Below are positions 1-12,109 of a DNA stretch of 64,000 nucleotides, piece by piece. Source of the stretch: Ulota crispa (taxonomy: Eukaryota > Streptophyta > Bryopsida > Orthotrichales > Orthotrichaceae); contig OY987242.1 in the NCBI GenBank assembly GCA_963920765.1, positions 39,979,264 through 40,043,263 of the forward strand. The letters run 5' to 3'. A program made the translations under genes and the position numbers. Positions within the stretch are counted from its first letter, which is position 1, and each line of letters begins with the position of its first letter. The notes beneath the pieces are model-generated. The model was not told where the DNA came from. It ran no database searches and worked only from the letters and a program-made list of their open reading frames with translations.

Positions 1-976
1 CTATAGATTCATTGTTGTAATTTTGAATGAACTTGTATATTGCTTTTTGCAATTGTACAATTGATGCATAGTGTAGATTCACTTATACGTACCACTGTTG
101 CTTGAATTTGTCAAAGGCAGTTTTGAGATTAAAATTTTGCAAATGGTATATTGAAATCATATTGAAATGATGATTGTTAATATTACTAAATACAAAACCA
201 ATGAGATAAAATAAAATGAATGATTATACTTATAATAGTTGAAATCACTACATGTTGGTCTAATGAAAGACCAAATGAACTTTGTTATAGTATCACAATA
301 CTAATTGTTGTCATGATATTATAATATCAACTATGGAAATGACACAATTACAACAAAATGTTGTTTTAACTTTGCAATGACTAATGTTCAAACATTGTAA
401 TTTCAATTGTTTACTATTTCTATACAATATCAATGCTTGTTGTAATGACATTATTCTAGTGCAATACTAATGCATATTAGAATAACATTATTTCAATACT
501 CATTGAAATGATTTCTATTGTTTCAAAATGGAATCAATGTTATACACCAAAAATGATTAAAACAATATTGATTCAATATTGTTATATAATACTTTGAAAT
601 TTGAGATGTATGTCTCTAAATCTTCTCATTATTTGAGTTACCTAAAACTATGAGTATGTTTGTTGAGGTTTTTTTTTTTTTTTTTCCTTCCATGATGCAC
701 CATGTATTTATACAATGAAACCTCTCTTATTACAAATTCCCTATTTGCATAATTATCTATACTTCTCAAATTGCATACTTCCTATGTGCATAGAGTTTGT
801 TCCTTTTTGGAGTTATTCATGTGAGTGGGACCACCAGTCTACAGTCTTGTGACTCCTATTAACAAGTAAGGAAAGCTAAAAAAATATCCGTGCTTCTCGA
901 GCCTTGAGCCACTTGTCTATCAATTGAAAGCCGCAATAAATCACTTATGTAATAAAACCTCCTTGTGTGCATACTC
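1..976. other. AT-rich non-coding stretch
   Basis: No open frame of convincing composition and no RNA gene is visible. The stretch is dominated by A/T-rich words such as repeated ATTGAAAT and contains a run of T near 669-685. A short motif at about 717-731 (GAAACCTCTCTTATT) recurs inverted at 1746-1760, just outside the large hairpin that follows. Confidence 0.5.
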
Positions 977-1706
977 TTTAACCTCTAAAGGACCACTTGT
1001 CCCTACTAGGGACAAATGGGATTTTGGGCATGTACTTATGGCTAAACTACTTTGTGTAATTTTTTGAAACTTTTATGGATGATGGGGAATTCAAAGATCT
1101 GTGTGGGCATCTAATTTTTACCTCATTTTGACATTTATTGAAGAAGTTAAAAATGAATTTATGAGAATTTTTGTTCTATGGGTAGCCCAAATACTTCTTC
1201 AAATTTTGCATTTTTTAAAAATAAAAATTTGAAATTAGTTCTTTAGATTTGGGTATATGTGGGAAGCTTTGAATCATTCAATTCTAATTGATGAGATGAA
1301 AGTTATGAGAAGTTTTAGTTTGCAAGTAGGTGTGGAAAATCTCAAAACTATGCTTACACGCAAACTGAAATTTCTCATAACTTTTATCTCATTAATTAGA
1401 ATTGAATGATTCAAAGCTTCCCACATATATGCAAGTCTAAAGAACTAATTTCAAATTTTTATTTTTAAAAAATGCAAAATTTAAAGAAGTTTTTGGGCTA
1501 CCCATAGAACAAAAATTCTCATAAATTCATTTTTAACTTCTTCAATAAATGTCAAAATGAGGTAAAAATTAGATGCCCACACAGATCTTTGAATTCCCCA
1601 TCATCCATAAAAGTTTCAAAAAATTACACAAAGTAGTTTAGCCATAAGTACATGCCCAAAATCCCATTTGTCCCCAGCGGGGACAAGTGGTCCTTGAGGG
1701 GTTAAA
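977..1706. mobile_element. Foldback element B1, 730-bp near-perfect hairpin
   Basis: The two halves are near-perfect reverse complements with arms of about 350 bp and a short centre near 1330-1362. The ends read TTTAACCTCTAAAGG on the left and, inverted, TTTAACCCCTCAAGG on the right, followed on both sides by GACCACTTGTCCC. There is no coding capacity, so this is a non-autonomous foldback MITE or an inverted duplication. I could not find a clean target-site duplication. High arm identity suggests recent insertion or conversion between arms. A single diverged arm of the same family lies near 61.1 kb. Confidence 0.85.
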
Positions 1707-2464
1707 TACATCCCCACCGTTCCCATGCAGTAAGAGAGCCCGTGCAGTAAGAGAGGTTTCTCTGTAGTCACTTCTAAAAAGATTCAGCTGAAAATCGACT
1801 TTTTCCTGTAGTACAGAGTGTTTTTTGGTGGGGCGTTTAGGGGTTAAAGTACGACTTATACCGGAATATCAAATGGGAGATCTGCGTGGAAAGCAGCATA
1901 CGTATCATAAACCAACAACTAACATCTGCCTAAACTTAATTTCAAATTGTACCACTAAAGCATGAATGGATGCTTCATCCTTTTCCTCTCAAAAGCAAAA
2001 GAACACAAACCTTCAAAGCTGTAGGCACTACAATCACTTCCACAACAATCACTTTCAGAACAAGGCGTTTCTATCTAAAAAAAAAAACCCGATCTCTAAA
2101 GCACGCTAACCACAAGAGCAACTCAACATGCTGCCAAGAATCAGACATAACCTTACTTGTCCATAATGTAAGTGGAAAAAATAAATTTATCACCTACACC
2201 AAAATGCAAAAGTCCACAACTCATGAAATAAGTCATCCAACACCCTTGCAGTTCGGACTGCGATATTCATCGTAAATGCATCATCACAGAAAATTCTGTA
2301 AATGTACACGGCTTCTATTCACCCAAATGATGCCCAAATTTCGTTTATGAGGCATTGAGAAGCATCTGTTTTCACTAATTACAATGAGAACCTGAAAACA
2401 AGGTCCATGATTTCAACACATAACAACTGCACAATCAAGAGGATGTGCACTCCTGGGAACATGT
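1707..2464. other. Spacer and probable 3' flank of the TFIIF beta gene
   Basis: No separate gene is recognised. A 101-codon open frame at 1970-2275 has low-complexity composition and no recognisable domain. The part next to 2464 is the likely 3' untranslated region of the minus-strand gene that ends at 2465. Confidence 0.45.
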
Positions 2465-4651
2465 TTACGTATCTGGTTTCACATCCTCCTCTTTTTTATT
2501 CCGCCTGTACTCTGGTTTCAGCTCGTAGGTACCTTGATTTGCACCTCTTTTGTTATAAATACACAGGTCATTAAGCACCTCTTTGAGAAACGCCTGCAAA
2601 CAATAGATAGTTTAGAGAGATATACATACTGCAAGGACTTTGTCTACTCTAAAACTTAAACTTCACAAAAAGAATGCAAGAAACCATTACCCTCAACAGC
2701 AACAAAAGAGTTTGCCGTGCATCAACGATCAAAAAATGTATGACTTTTTCTGAAAGTTGAGCGTTTAACGACCGTGCATTCAACCAGAAGAAAAATCCAG
2801 AGAGTTTGCACACAATGCACGACTGTCGGCCACCATCCTCAATCAGCAGGTTACATTGCAACATCATTTCTTCAAAGAAGCTTACCACAGGTTGGTCTGT
2901 TTCTTCCACTAGCTGCTTCAAGGCCCAATTAGGACGCCGCTCAAAAAGTTTAAATACAATGGCTTCCAATTCCCCTCTATCCCTCCGGATTCTTTTCCCT
3001 TCAGGAGCCTTTATGGTGTTACTGATTGGCGCTTTCTTCTTGTTGTCCTGTCAATCCAAATTCAAGGCTTAGCAAATAAATCCTGATCCTCTTCCAGGAA
3101 ATCGATTTCAGGTTTGAGTTCCAAGTACTAAGCACGATGACAAGAATACCAAATAATAGGTTCACCAATATTATCGTGTTTTTCAGTAGTTTGTTACTGC
3201 TCATAATATGAGACGTCACCTTTGACCATCTGCTCGGCAAATAATACCAAAGTGTCAAAAGCATTAAAGGTTCGTGTACCTTTCCACTGAATGTTGATGC
3301 TGGCCAAGCATCGATAGGAGGCGGTCTCATAAAACCGCCACGGTCATTTGACAGAACCTGAGGAGAGTCATAAAAGAAACGTTATAATAATCAGAAATAA
3401 GTTACTAATTGAAGAGAGTTTGTTGTCGCAAAAGTAGCCTTCTGCCATTGAAACATATGCAATCGAACAGATATTTAAACATGAACTACATTTGGGTTGG
3501 GTGGTACATCAGGCACACCTGCGTAGTCCTGGTTTTGACCATCGACTTGTTAAGCCGATCCCTGCAAAGCTTCCGATACTCATCGTTGTTCCCAATGTTC
3601 GTCGGCTTCATGTCAAATTTATGCTGCACCTTGCCTTCCACTCTCAATTTTCCTGCGACATATTGCAATGTGGATCACCAAAGGCCTGCATCAACCACTT
3701 AAACCTTGACCACTTCAATGAACCAGTCCCACAAACCTATCCGCAAACTACCAACACAAGACGTCTGCCAGAACGTTTCTGTCTGTGAAAATGACCAATT
3801 ACTCAGACACATTTCTTGATGTTCATGAACAACTTGTACCCAACTCTGATCCAAATCTAATTGCTAACTTGCTTTGTTACTAAGAATTGAACATACAGCC
3901 GACTGGGGGCAAAATATGCTCATACCTTGAGGTGCCTCGGAGAAAATGTGCATGGAAACCTTGTCTTTAGTAGCGTTTAAAACATACGACTTATGCGGAG
4001 CCACTAGATCCTTCTCCGGCAACGTCAACGTGAACTGCAAATACAGCCAAGAAACCCAAAATCTCAGGACCTAAACAACTTTTATCGAATAACAGGACAG
4101 AGGATAAATTCAAAATTCATCATCGCCCTATAAAACCTAAACCCTAAGGACTGGGGATTCATGGCTTGAAAATGACTACACCGATTGATCATATTCTGAA
4201 AGGTGTTGTTCAGATAGGCCTAAATTCTACATCTAAAAAACCAACGAAGAACATTGTACTATCGTTTAAAATTTGATTGAAACTGGAACAAGAAAAAAAG
4301 CATTAAGTGTCCTCTACATTGTTAAAAAAACAGCTGGACTCAATTCGAGCTTCTAAGTCGTTTAGGGACTAGGAAGTTATTTCCTGTTCTTTCCAAAAGT
4401 AGAGAGTACTGCCGATCAAAGGCTACACATACCTCGGGGTTATCAGCAGGATTGGGATTCAACGGATCAATAGACATCGTGACCTTCGCAAGGCTAGGTC
4501 CGCCATCCTGCTGCTTCGACCAAGAAATTCCAACAAGGGGCGGCACTTTGAGCAACCACACATTTCTATCGGAGGTCGCAGTATCCAGCATGTGCATACC
4601 TCCCGGTCCTCCAAACTCGCCATCCTTCTCTTCCTTTGCTGTCCCCGCCAT
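2465..4651 (-). CDS. RAP30: Transcription initiation factor IIF subunit beta (RAP30-like)
   Basis: TFIIF beta binds RNA polymerase II in the nucleus and helps recruit it to the preinitiation complex with TFIIF alpha. Six exons join in frame: 4651-4433, 4034-3926, 3652-3519, 3357-3280, 3047-2886 and 2593-2465, giving 276 residues against about 260 for plant homologues. Residues 20-73 match the N-terminal dimerisation region (DRNVWLLKVPPLV, then AKVTMSIDPLNP). Exon 3 holds the hallmark VEGKVQHKFDMKP and a block near KLCRDRLNKSM. Exons 5 and 6 hold the C-terminal winged helix (ELEAIVFKLFERRPNWALKQ, then NKRGANQGTYELKPEY). The tail is lysine/glutamate-rich. All introns have GT-AG ends and no break is seen, so the gene looks functional. 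The start is the first Met that fits family length. A telo-box-like AAACCCTA lies upstream near 4978. Confidence 0.95.
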
Positions 4652-6305
4652 TACTACAGACCTAGAAACCCGAACCCTGGACAAAGAGACAGCGTGTTCC
4701 AGTCTTGTAAAAACATCGACCACAAGCTACAAAAATGCTTTCAATATGCAAAACCTTACAACATAGACAGAAATCGCAGGTAAAAGAAAGTGTCACACAC
4801 TCTTCAATTGTATAGTATTTAAATAACACCTCTCCATGACTCCAAAACCTAATCCTCACGAAACCATTCCAGTACAATCAACAACCTCCGATCAGAACAG
4901 CAAAGCCAAACATCAAATAAAAGCTTCGTGTAGAAATGGCACGGCACTGTTGAAATTTTAAGACGCGACTGAGCTATAAACCCTAATCAAAACTCCGATC
5001 GCAAAGGCTCCGAAACAAAACCCAGCAAGACTCCTTCCGAAAAAACTAGAAGCACGCATTTAGAGGTGTGAATGCTATGATTTAACTGAGGTTAAGTTAC
5101 AGGGCAAAGCACATCATCCTCAAAATTACATCTCCCCGACTCCCAGGTTGTCAAACCCTTCACCGACCGGCTTCAAAACCCACTGTGCCAAAACCTAAAA
5201 TCTCGAAGCTGTTGCAAAGAACAAATCCTCGTTCCTGGAAGCTCTGGTCACACGCACCAGCAAGTGCGGAGCCGCTCCAGTGATTGGAAATTTGGAACTC
5301 GTCGGGCGGAGCCGCGCATCGCGGAGCCTCTGCAAAAGAACCTCCTGCAGTCAAGGCTAGGCAGGTACAAGAGTGCATGGTAAAAGACTGGGAGTCCGCC
5401 CCCCCTGGACCGTGGATGAATGTGGCTGCACGAATGAATTCCGCATGGATGAATGCGGCTGCACATGCATGAATTCCGTCCGTTGGTGCTGGCTCCAGCA
5501 CCCGGACCCAGAATGCATTGCAGTGCGGTAATAAATCTGGCTAAATTTAGTAAAATTTCTATCTCAAAATACAGTTTACTGTATTGTAAAAATAAAGAGG
5601 AAAATTTAAAAAGTAGCCAAAGTTTCAAGATGTAAAATTGTCTTTGACATGAGGTGCAATCTGACGTGCTGCCTTGTTGTTGATGGGATCTTGGATTAAG
5701 ACAACTTGAGTAATCATTAATCATATTTGAATTCTCTCCACTTAACTATAAAGCGGAGTGTAATTGAGCTATTTATTCACTTGCCCTCCCTTAACTGAAT
5801 GCTTATAGTTATTGTGTGATGGCAAGATTTGGCGCTTGTACAAATGTACTAAATAGTCTTTAGTGGCTTCTTGATAAAATTGTTGGTGTACACTTTGCAA
5901 ATGTCCAAGTTTAGCATTATCCCTAAACCCTAAAACAACTATGGAAGATTTATATTAGACATCACCAATCCACATAATTGAAGAATATATGAGCTAAACT
6001 TAAAAGTTGCTAATTATAACCTAATAACCTACCATGCATGTAGCAAGAAGTTCTCAGGCAAGAAAAAACTTGTAAACAAAATACTAAACTAAACAAGAAA
6101 GTATTGCAATTTGCCTACTAATAAAATTCAAGGTAGGTTGCAAAAAATCCAACCTACAACCTACGTCTTTGGCAGGTAAAGCTAAAAACAAAAAATTAAA
6201 ATAATAGCGCTGCTTGATTGCACTTTTATTTTGTCTATTCCGGCGAAGAATCATTCATTAGTTGGGAACAAATGGATGTTTGACGTCGTTATATGAAGAC
6301 ACCCT
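4652..6305. other. 5' flank of the TFIIF beta gene
   Basis: This is the promoter side of the minus-strand TFIIF beta gene. AAACCCTA-type motifs (telo-box-like, common in plant housekeeping promoters) occur near 4978 and 5932. GC content rises locally at 5160-5520. Open frames there overlap in several frames and show no recognisable domain, so I do not call a gene. From 5640 to 6240 the sequence is AT-rich with nothing recognised. Confidence 0.5.
5413..5478. repeat. Two imperfect tandem copies of a ~32-bp unit
   Basis: Copy 1 is at 5413-5443 and copy 2 at 5446-5478. Both begin TGGATGAATG, continue GGCTGCAC and end ATGAATTCCG, with a small length difference in the middle. The repeat lies upstream of the TFIIF beta gene in a locally GC-richer segment. 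Function is unknown. Confidence 0.7.
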
Positions 6306-6315
6306 ACTAATGTGG

Positions 6316-6715
6316 CTGGGGCTAGATGGCATGCCGTTTTGGCTGGGCTCCAATTGCTTTTCTAGCATGGCCTTGCCTGCTCTACTTGCCCGACTCCTCC
6401 TCCTCCTCGCTTCCTTCCTCTCTCTCCCGCTTGCTTCCTTCCTCCCTCCGGCTTCCTCCCTCTCACTAGCTTCCTCTTAAGTTGTTGTAGGAACGTCAAG
6501 AAGCTAGCGACACTAGGAGCAAGCGACATGGAGCAACATAGCAACAACTTAAGAGGAAGCAAGCGGGAGGGAGGAAGCTGGAGGGAGGAAGGAAGTGAAC
6601 GAGAGAGAGAGGAAGGAAGCGAGTAAGAGGAGGGGTCAGGCAAGAAGAGCGAGCAAGACCACGCTGAAAAAGCAGCTGGGGCCAGCCAAAACGGCATGCC
6701 AACTAGCCCCGGCTT
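6316..6715. mobile_element. Foldback MITE E with polypyrimidine/polypurine arms
   Basis: A 400-bp inverted repeat whose ends read GCTGGGGCTAG and, inverted, GCCGGGGCTAG, followed on both sides by a shared GGCATGCCGTTTTGGCTGG-type block. It is flanked by TACTAATGTG on the left and TACTGATGTG on the right, a 10-bp near-perfect direct repeat suggesting a Mutator-type (9-10 bp) target duplication. The left arm is a CTTCC/CTCC-rich pyrimidine tract and the right arm its purine complement. The apparent open frames in the arms are products of this composition and are not genes. Confidence 0.8.
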
Positions 6716-6725
6716 ACTGATGTGG

Positions 6726-7654
6726 ATTCATAGTATTACAATGTGAAATGGAAATTAAATGTGCTGTAAAATAAGATTTTTTACCTTTTGAAATCTGAAG
6801 CAAAGAAGTAAACGTGAAACAGTAAATTTCCTATTATTAGGCATCGGAATTAGTGTAGCGGAAAACATCTGCGAGGCATGAATGTGCATGGGCTATGTGT
6901 TTTTGTTCAAAAGTGAAATCAACAAAATTTTGTACATTTTATGAACTTTGGATTTATGTAAAACGATATTATATTCCCAATTTTATTTGAAGAGATCTAG
7001 CTAAACCAAATTTGGCATCCTGCAAAAATAATGTATGGAAAACTTTCCCCACATCGGAAGCTTATGTAAAATACATGTTATTTCCTTTTTAATATTTCAT
7101 CATTTTAGTTTTTAGGATATAATATTGATTGCTCTAATGTCTCCATTTTGGCCACTCTTATTATGAAATATCGAGCCTCATATTTATCAGATTTAAAGTG
7201 GCATTCTTATATTACTAAAAAGACATTTTCTACTCAAATATTAGAACTAGAGGCTTCCGAGGTTTTTGAATTCCTAGCTACCACAAGAGTGTTTGGACAA
7301 TGCACGTGTATACCATAAACCTACATTCCAAAATAATTTTGAAACTACTACATATATAGAGAAACAAACTTTGTGCTCATATCAGTTGAGAACTATCTAC
7401 TCAATCAAAATTAAAAAATTCTCTTATAAACCTTTTCTTAAATAAAATCTCAAAGCATTTGACTTTGAAAGTTCACCACAAAAACATTATATATTTTGGC
7501 ATAAACATCAAACTTTCTAAAATAATTATGAATCCATCTAAATATTCGATAAGTTATAAAGGAAAACGGAGTTGCTAATGAAAAACATCATTATTATGTT
7601 ACTTCACCGTGATTATTAGTACTAAATAAATGAAATTTGAATGTACGATAAATC
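6726..7654. other. AT-rich intergenic stretch
   Basis: No gene, RNA gene or structured repeat is recognised. The composition is strongly A/T biased and stop codons are frequent in all frames. Confidence 0.5.
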
Positions 7655-8097
7655 TAGGGGGAATTATAAATAGGGGCATGAAAATAAAAAAATATTACAA
7701 ACAGGGGCACAATTTCAAAGTAATTCTAATAAGGGGCATAGCTTCAAAATAATTTGTAAACTTTCATAATTTTTTTTGGTTTGACATTGGTTGATTTAGA
7801 TACATCTCTTTAAATTTTAGCTAATTTCCAAAAAATTAGAGTTCTTTTCAACAACTACCATCCCTTTTACTAAAACTTCATTATTTAGGCTTGATTTGGA
7901 GGGGCCTCTAATTTTTTTTGGAATTTACCTAAAATTTTATGTGATGTATCTAAATCAACCAATTTTTAAACCAAAATTTTAAGCAAATTTACGATCTATT
8001 TTTTTTTTTGGAATTAAACCCCTATTTGTAATTATTTTGAAATTGTGCCCCTATCTGTATAATTTTTTGTTTTCATGCCCCTACTTAATCCCTAAAG
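7655..8097. mobile_element. Foldback element D
   Basis: An inverted repeat of about 440 bp. The left arm contains AGGGGCATGAAAA and GGGGCACAATTTCAAA. The right arm contains the inverted forms TTTGAAATTGTGCCCC and TTTTCATGCCCCTA, near 8038-8092. The central part pairs around GGTTGATTTAGATACATC on the left and GATGTATCTAAATCAACC on the right. There is no coding capacity and no clear target-site duplication, so this is probably an older MITE. Confidence 0.75.
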
Positions 8098-9070
8098 GGC
8101 CCTTGGACTTTAGAGATACGATATCAAATACGGTTGCAATTAATATTTAGAAATTTGAATTAGTTGGAAATTAAGTGTTGCAACCATACATATTAAAGGA
8201 TTGTATGATGATGGGTGCATAATATTTTTTGGAAAGCCCTCATAGCAGCTCAAATACAACTGTATGTACGGCCGTATATACGGCCAGAGATGGCCGATGG
8301 GCCGTTCAGGGGTTAACATATCAGGTGACGCGTCCAATTCTCAGAACGAGGTCAAAATCTTCCTTTTCCATACATTTGAGATTTCCTAGATTTCCAAAAT
8401 CTTCAAGTACGGTCACCGGCGAGCGCGCGAGGCAGCGACTACGAATGGCGATGGCGATGGCGCGAGCGAGGGAGGGAGTGTGGATGCTCCGTGGCCAGGA
8501 ATGATCGCGTAGGGTTCCTACAACGGGATTGCCCTCCTTTTGGAACTCGTAAAGTGCAAAGTGCCAATTTCGACAAAATTTCATGGTGGACATGAGGTCC
8601 AATTTCATCAGGAACTGGCTGAACGGAGGAGGTGAGTGGTGGCCAACTCCAACCCACCCCTGCGCTTCTCTTTCTCGCCGCTTCAAACCTTCCCTACAAC
8701 CTCAAAAAGAAGCGAACATCTCATTGAATGTCAGATGCATTGAACAACTCCTGCATGACCATGTAGAACGATTGCTCAATTTGTATTTGGCTAAAGGCCA
8801 ATTTGTGTTCGGAGTTCGCGTCGAAGCGGGGCTTGGCGCTTCTGAAGTCGTCTCTCCTTAGTTTTTTTCTTCTGAATTATGAGCAGATTCCGTCGATGAG
8901 GAATTTGGAGTGTAGAGTGTGAGTTTAGGGTTTCCTTCGTGCCGTTTTCTTGATTTCTGGGGTTGTGGATTGTTGAAGAAGATCGCAATTTCTGTACCGA
9001 GAGATTCGCAGAGACTGAGAGAGAGATTCTTCTCAGTCTGGCTAAGAAATTCCGAACGATTTGAAGTGTT
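8098..9070. other. 5' flank of the probable plastid-protein gene
   Basis: GC content is higher from about 8400 to 8700, with GATGGC and GCGAGC repeats and a good splice-donor-like GAGGTGAGTGG near 8627. This could be a non-coding first exon and 5' UTR intron of the gene that begins at 9071, or a promoter region. Short open frames on both strands here have no recognisable domain. A telo-box-like TTTAGGGTTT lies near 8924. Confidence 0.45.
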
Positions 9071-10724
9071 ATGGCCTTATTGCTGAAGGTCCCCACGGTA
9101 GCTGTCGTATCCCGAGACTCCGAAACCTCAAAGCTCGCTTCATTCGCGTCGGTGCAGGGTGTAAGTTTAAATTGTCGACGAGGAGAGAGTGTTCGGTTTG
9201 TTAAAAGGAGCAGCATTAAGTGGACAGCGTCGGTGGTACCACGAGCACCTCCAATGACCACCGTTTCACCGCCACCCGCCTTTACCGAGGGTCACAAGTA
9301 AGCTCACATGGTTCCCTTCTCTCTCATTTTTCTACTTCTTCCCAAAACACTCTTCTTAGGTAGAAATATTATCATTAAGTTATGACATATGTAGGATTTT
9401 GATTTTTGGAAGTGGTATAGAATTGTGTTGCTCATGTGCTCACTTGAGTTGTGCAACTTCACAAACTAAATCTTTAGTGTTATCTTTGAATTTTTGTTGC
9501 TAATTTTGTGTCTAAAACCAGAACTTCTGAACTTAAAACATTGTTGAGGTCTTGTTCACATAGCTGACCGCTTGTTGTGCACAGGGAGTCTATTGTGGTG
9601 TTACGTACAAAGAGAAATTGCGGTTTAGGTGTGTCTCGATATCCGGATTTTGTGTACAATGCAGAGGGAGGCGGAGGAAGTGGCAAGGCTGAGCAAATGG
9701 AAGATGGTCGCTGGTTTGTGCGATTTGATGCAGCAGGGGTGACTATTCCAGATGTTTGTTTCAAAACCACCAAATTCTTGGGCGTTCCGCTTCCTCCACC
9801 CATTCGGATCCATATCGTCCCTGACTCCCTCGAGGGAATAATGGATCTCGCCACTGGCAAGGTACGCATCCATTTGGTCTTTCTTACTATGGTTTGATTC
9901 CAGTTACAATCATCATATATAATTTGTCAAATGTCTAAAACTTGACAATTATAGCAAACATGTGATGCGTAGCCTCTTATGTCTAATTCCGTCGATTGCT
10001 GTTAAGGTGGCCATATGTCATAATTTGCTCAATGGTCTGCTTACACTCTATCCCACATGATTTGTTAGAACCAGTACTGTTTCCTTAATTCATTTGAACT
10101 CAACATGTGTTGTTTGTGGGAGCTGCATGTGTGGTATTCCTTGTCAGAAAACTCTCTTGTCAGTATCAGCGTTACTTAACGCGTTCCTTTTGCAAAAGAG
10201 GAGGGTTTAGAGTCATAACTCTGTTTTCCCTTCGCACTCTCAGAAAGTTGTTCTGACTGTTCTATTTTAGTTGGAAAAGAGGAAGAGGGTCGAGATTTCT
10301 TAACTCCGTGCTCTCCTGTACGCTTAGAGAGCTGTAGATGTCGAAGATCTGAAAGGGTTATGTCTAAAAACCTTCTCTGGTTTCTGGGTTGTTTATGTAG
10401 TATTGTATAAGCACGTGCAATAAGGTTTGAAGCTGATGTCGTGATGTGGCTGAGCAGGTGGAGCTGACCTTCAAGGCCAGGTTTTACTTCTCAGCTGGAC
10501 CTTATAAACCACCGCCGCTTGTTGTGGATACATTACTGACGACGGAGAGCACACAAGGAGTCATCAGGGGAGGGAGTGGAAGCCGACTTGATGCCGATGG
10601 AAACTGCAATCTGATCGGGGTTGCCCGTCTGGTGCCCATCAACGACTGGTTCATGGACCATTTCTTGATGCTTCCTTCTGATTGCCTTGCCAACATGGCA
10701 GCCAACCTTACCTTGACCGTGTAG
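9071..10724 (+). CDS. Conserved probable plastid protein of unknown function
   Basis: Three exons join in frame with GT-AG introns: 9071-9297, 9585-9861 and 10458-10724, giving 256 residues. The first 50-60 residues are rich in Ser, Arg, Val and Lys with few acids (MALLLKVPTVAVVS at the start), as in a chloroplast transit peptide. The mature part is dense and low in stop-like bias: exon 2 has GVSRYPDFVYNAEG and a PDSLEGIMDLATGK end, and exon 3 has GARLVPINDWFMDH-like and LPSDCLANMAANL stretches. I recognise this as a conserved plant protein type but cannot name the family. No transmembrane helix is obvious, so stroma or a membrane-peripheral location is inferred. Codon quality and intact splice sites argue for a functional gene. 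Confidence 0.8.
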
Positions 10725-12100
10725 ATGAGGTACCTCTGAATTAGCCTCCTATTCATACTCAGTGCTATTCGATTTTAGACCTTCGATTTTTTTATATGAC
10801 GATTGTCCAAGTTAGCAAAAAACTTGCACTTGAATTAGTATGCAGGAATTTAGAATTACATTAGAATGCTCTCACCATGAAACACCGCATCTGTTGAAAT
10901 GGTTCTCCTCTCAAGACTTGGAAGGCATTTGCACGAATGCGTGACGATGTTTACAAACTTTCAACTTTGGTAATATGTACAGAAATCTTCAGTTGATATT
11001 ACGGTGTCTGAGCTTGGTTTGTTCTGGTTTTGTGCGTTGAAGCTCGAGATCTATCTTGCTGAATGTATTTGAGGGTTCGTTTCTATGGAGGGAATGCAAC
11101 TTGCTCTAGTTGAAGGAACCAAGGGTGGTGGTTTGAAAATGATCAGTTCAATCTGTTGTGAATTTGCTTTTATTTGCTTCCATTCTAATGTACCGAATGT
11201 CAAATACATACAACATTGGAGCTGAAATTATAGAAGTGGGGAGAAAGGTGACGATTTTGTGAACCAAATGGATGCAATTGCGAGACTATTACACATGGCA
11301 AGTGGTCATTCATTTCCCACTATCTTGCATGACTTTTTTGATTATCATTTGATACTTTAGGGGTTAGTTCTGAAGGACTTGGGGTGCTGGAGATTTCTAA
11401 AATTGTAAAGATGTGCTACAGTGTACAATCTAGACGAATAAGTAAAACGACATGTTTAACTAATTATGGCTAACTCATGTAATAATGAACCATCCATGTT
11501 CAAGAACATGGAGAGATTCCTTTAAGTGTCTAGCGCATGTATTGTTATTTGGATATATCTCCGGATGTTTTGCAAGTATCTTGAAGTTTTACTTAGAGAG
11601 TCTAGATAGGCCATAATCCCTTAAATTTGGCAATAAATTCTTCACTCTAATCCAAGATCATTTCCAAGTGGTTGCACGTATCATTGAAATTATCAAGAGT
11701 CTTCATCAAGTATTTCAATATTTTTTCAAAAATCAATTACCAACTAGAGATTACTGATCTCAGAAGAGTCAGTATTTTTAGTTTATAGTTTATACTGTTG
11801 GGTTCTAATCGTGATGATATTTTAAAGATTTTTACCTTGTTTATTACTTGAAGCCATTATTGAAGGGCCATTCTTTAAAATGAAAATTTGTTTTTTTTAA
11901 GGTGAATTTGGTTTTTTAGGTGGAGCATGTTTAGAACATTTGAGAATTTTTGAAAAAAAGTTTTGGATGTCTATCACAACAAATTCTAACATGAGAATCT
12001 AATATGGGTGAAGATTCTACGTGCATTGAATATATTTTTACATTTATTACTTGTGCATATTTTCCCATTCTTTAAAAAGTCATGAAAGGTGCACAAGCAT
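10725..12100. other. 3' flank and AT-rich spacer
   Basis: The first few hundred bases are the likely 3' UTR of the upstream gene. No other gene, RNA gene or repeat structure is recognised. Confidence 0.5.
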
Positions 12101-12109
12101 ATTCAAAAA

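Noticed and set aside
716-1761. A larger foldback bounded by GAAACCTCTCTTA motifs around hairpin B1
   Set aside because: The match is only about 13-15 bases with no paired sequence between it and the hairpin and no target duplication. I kept the 977-1706 boundaries.
6362-6702. Leu/Ser-rich proteins encoded on both strands at the E foldback
   Set aside because: They are translations of the polypyrimidine and polypurine arms of an inverted repeat and match each other only by palindromy.
8140-8861. A coding exon or small gene upstream of the plastid-protein gene
   Set aside because: Frames on both strands overlap, no domain is recognisable and composition follows local GC. A 5' UTR exon remains possible.
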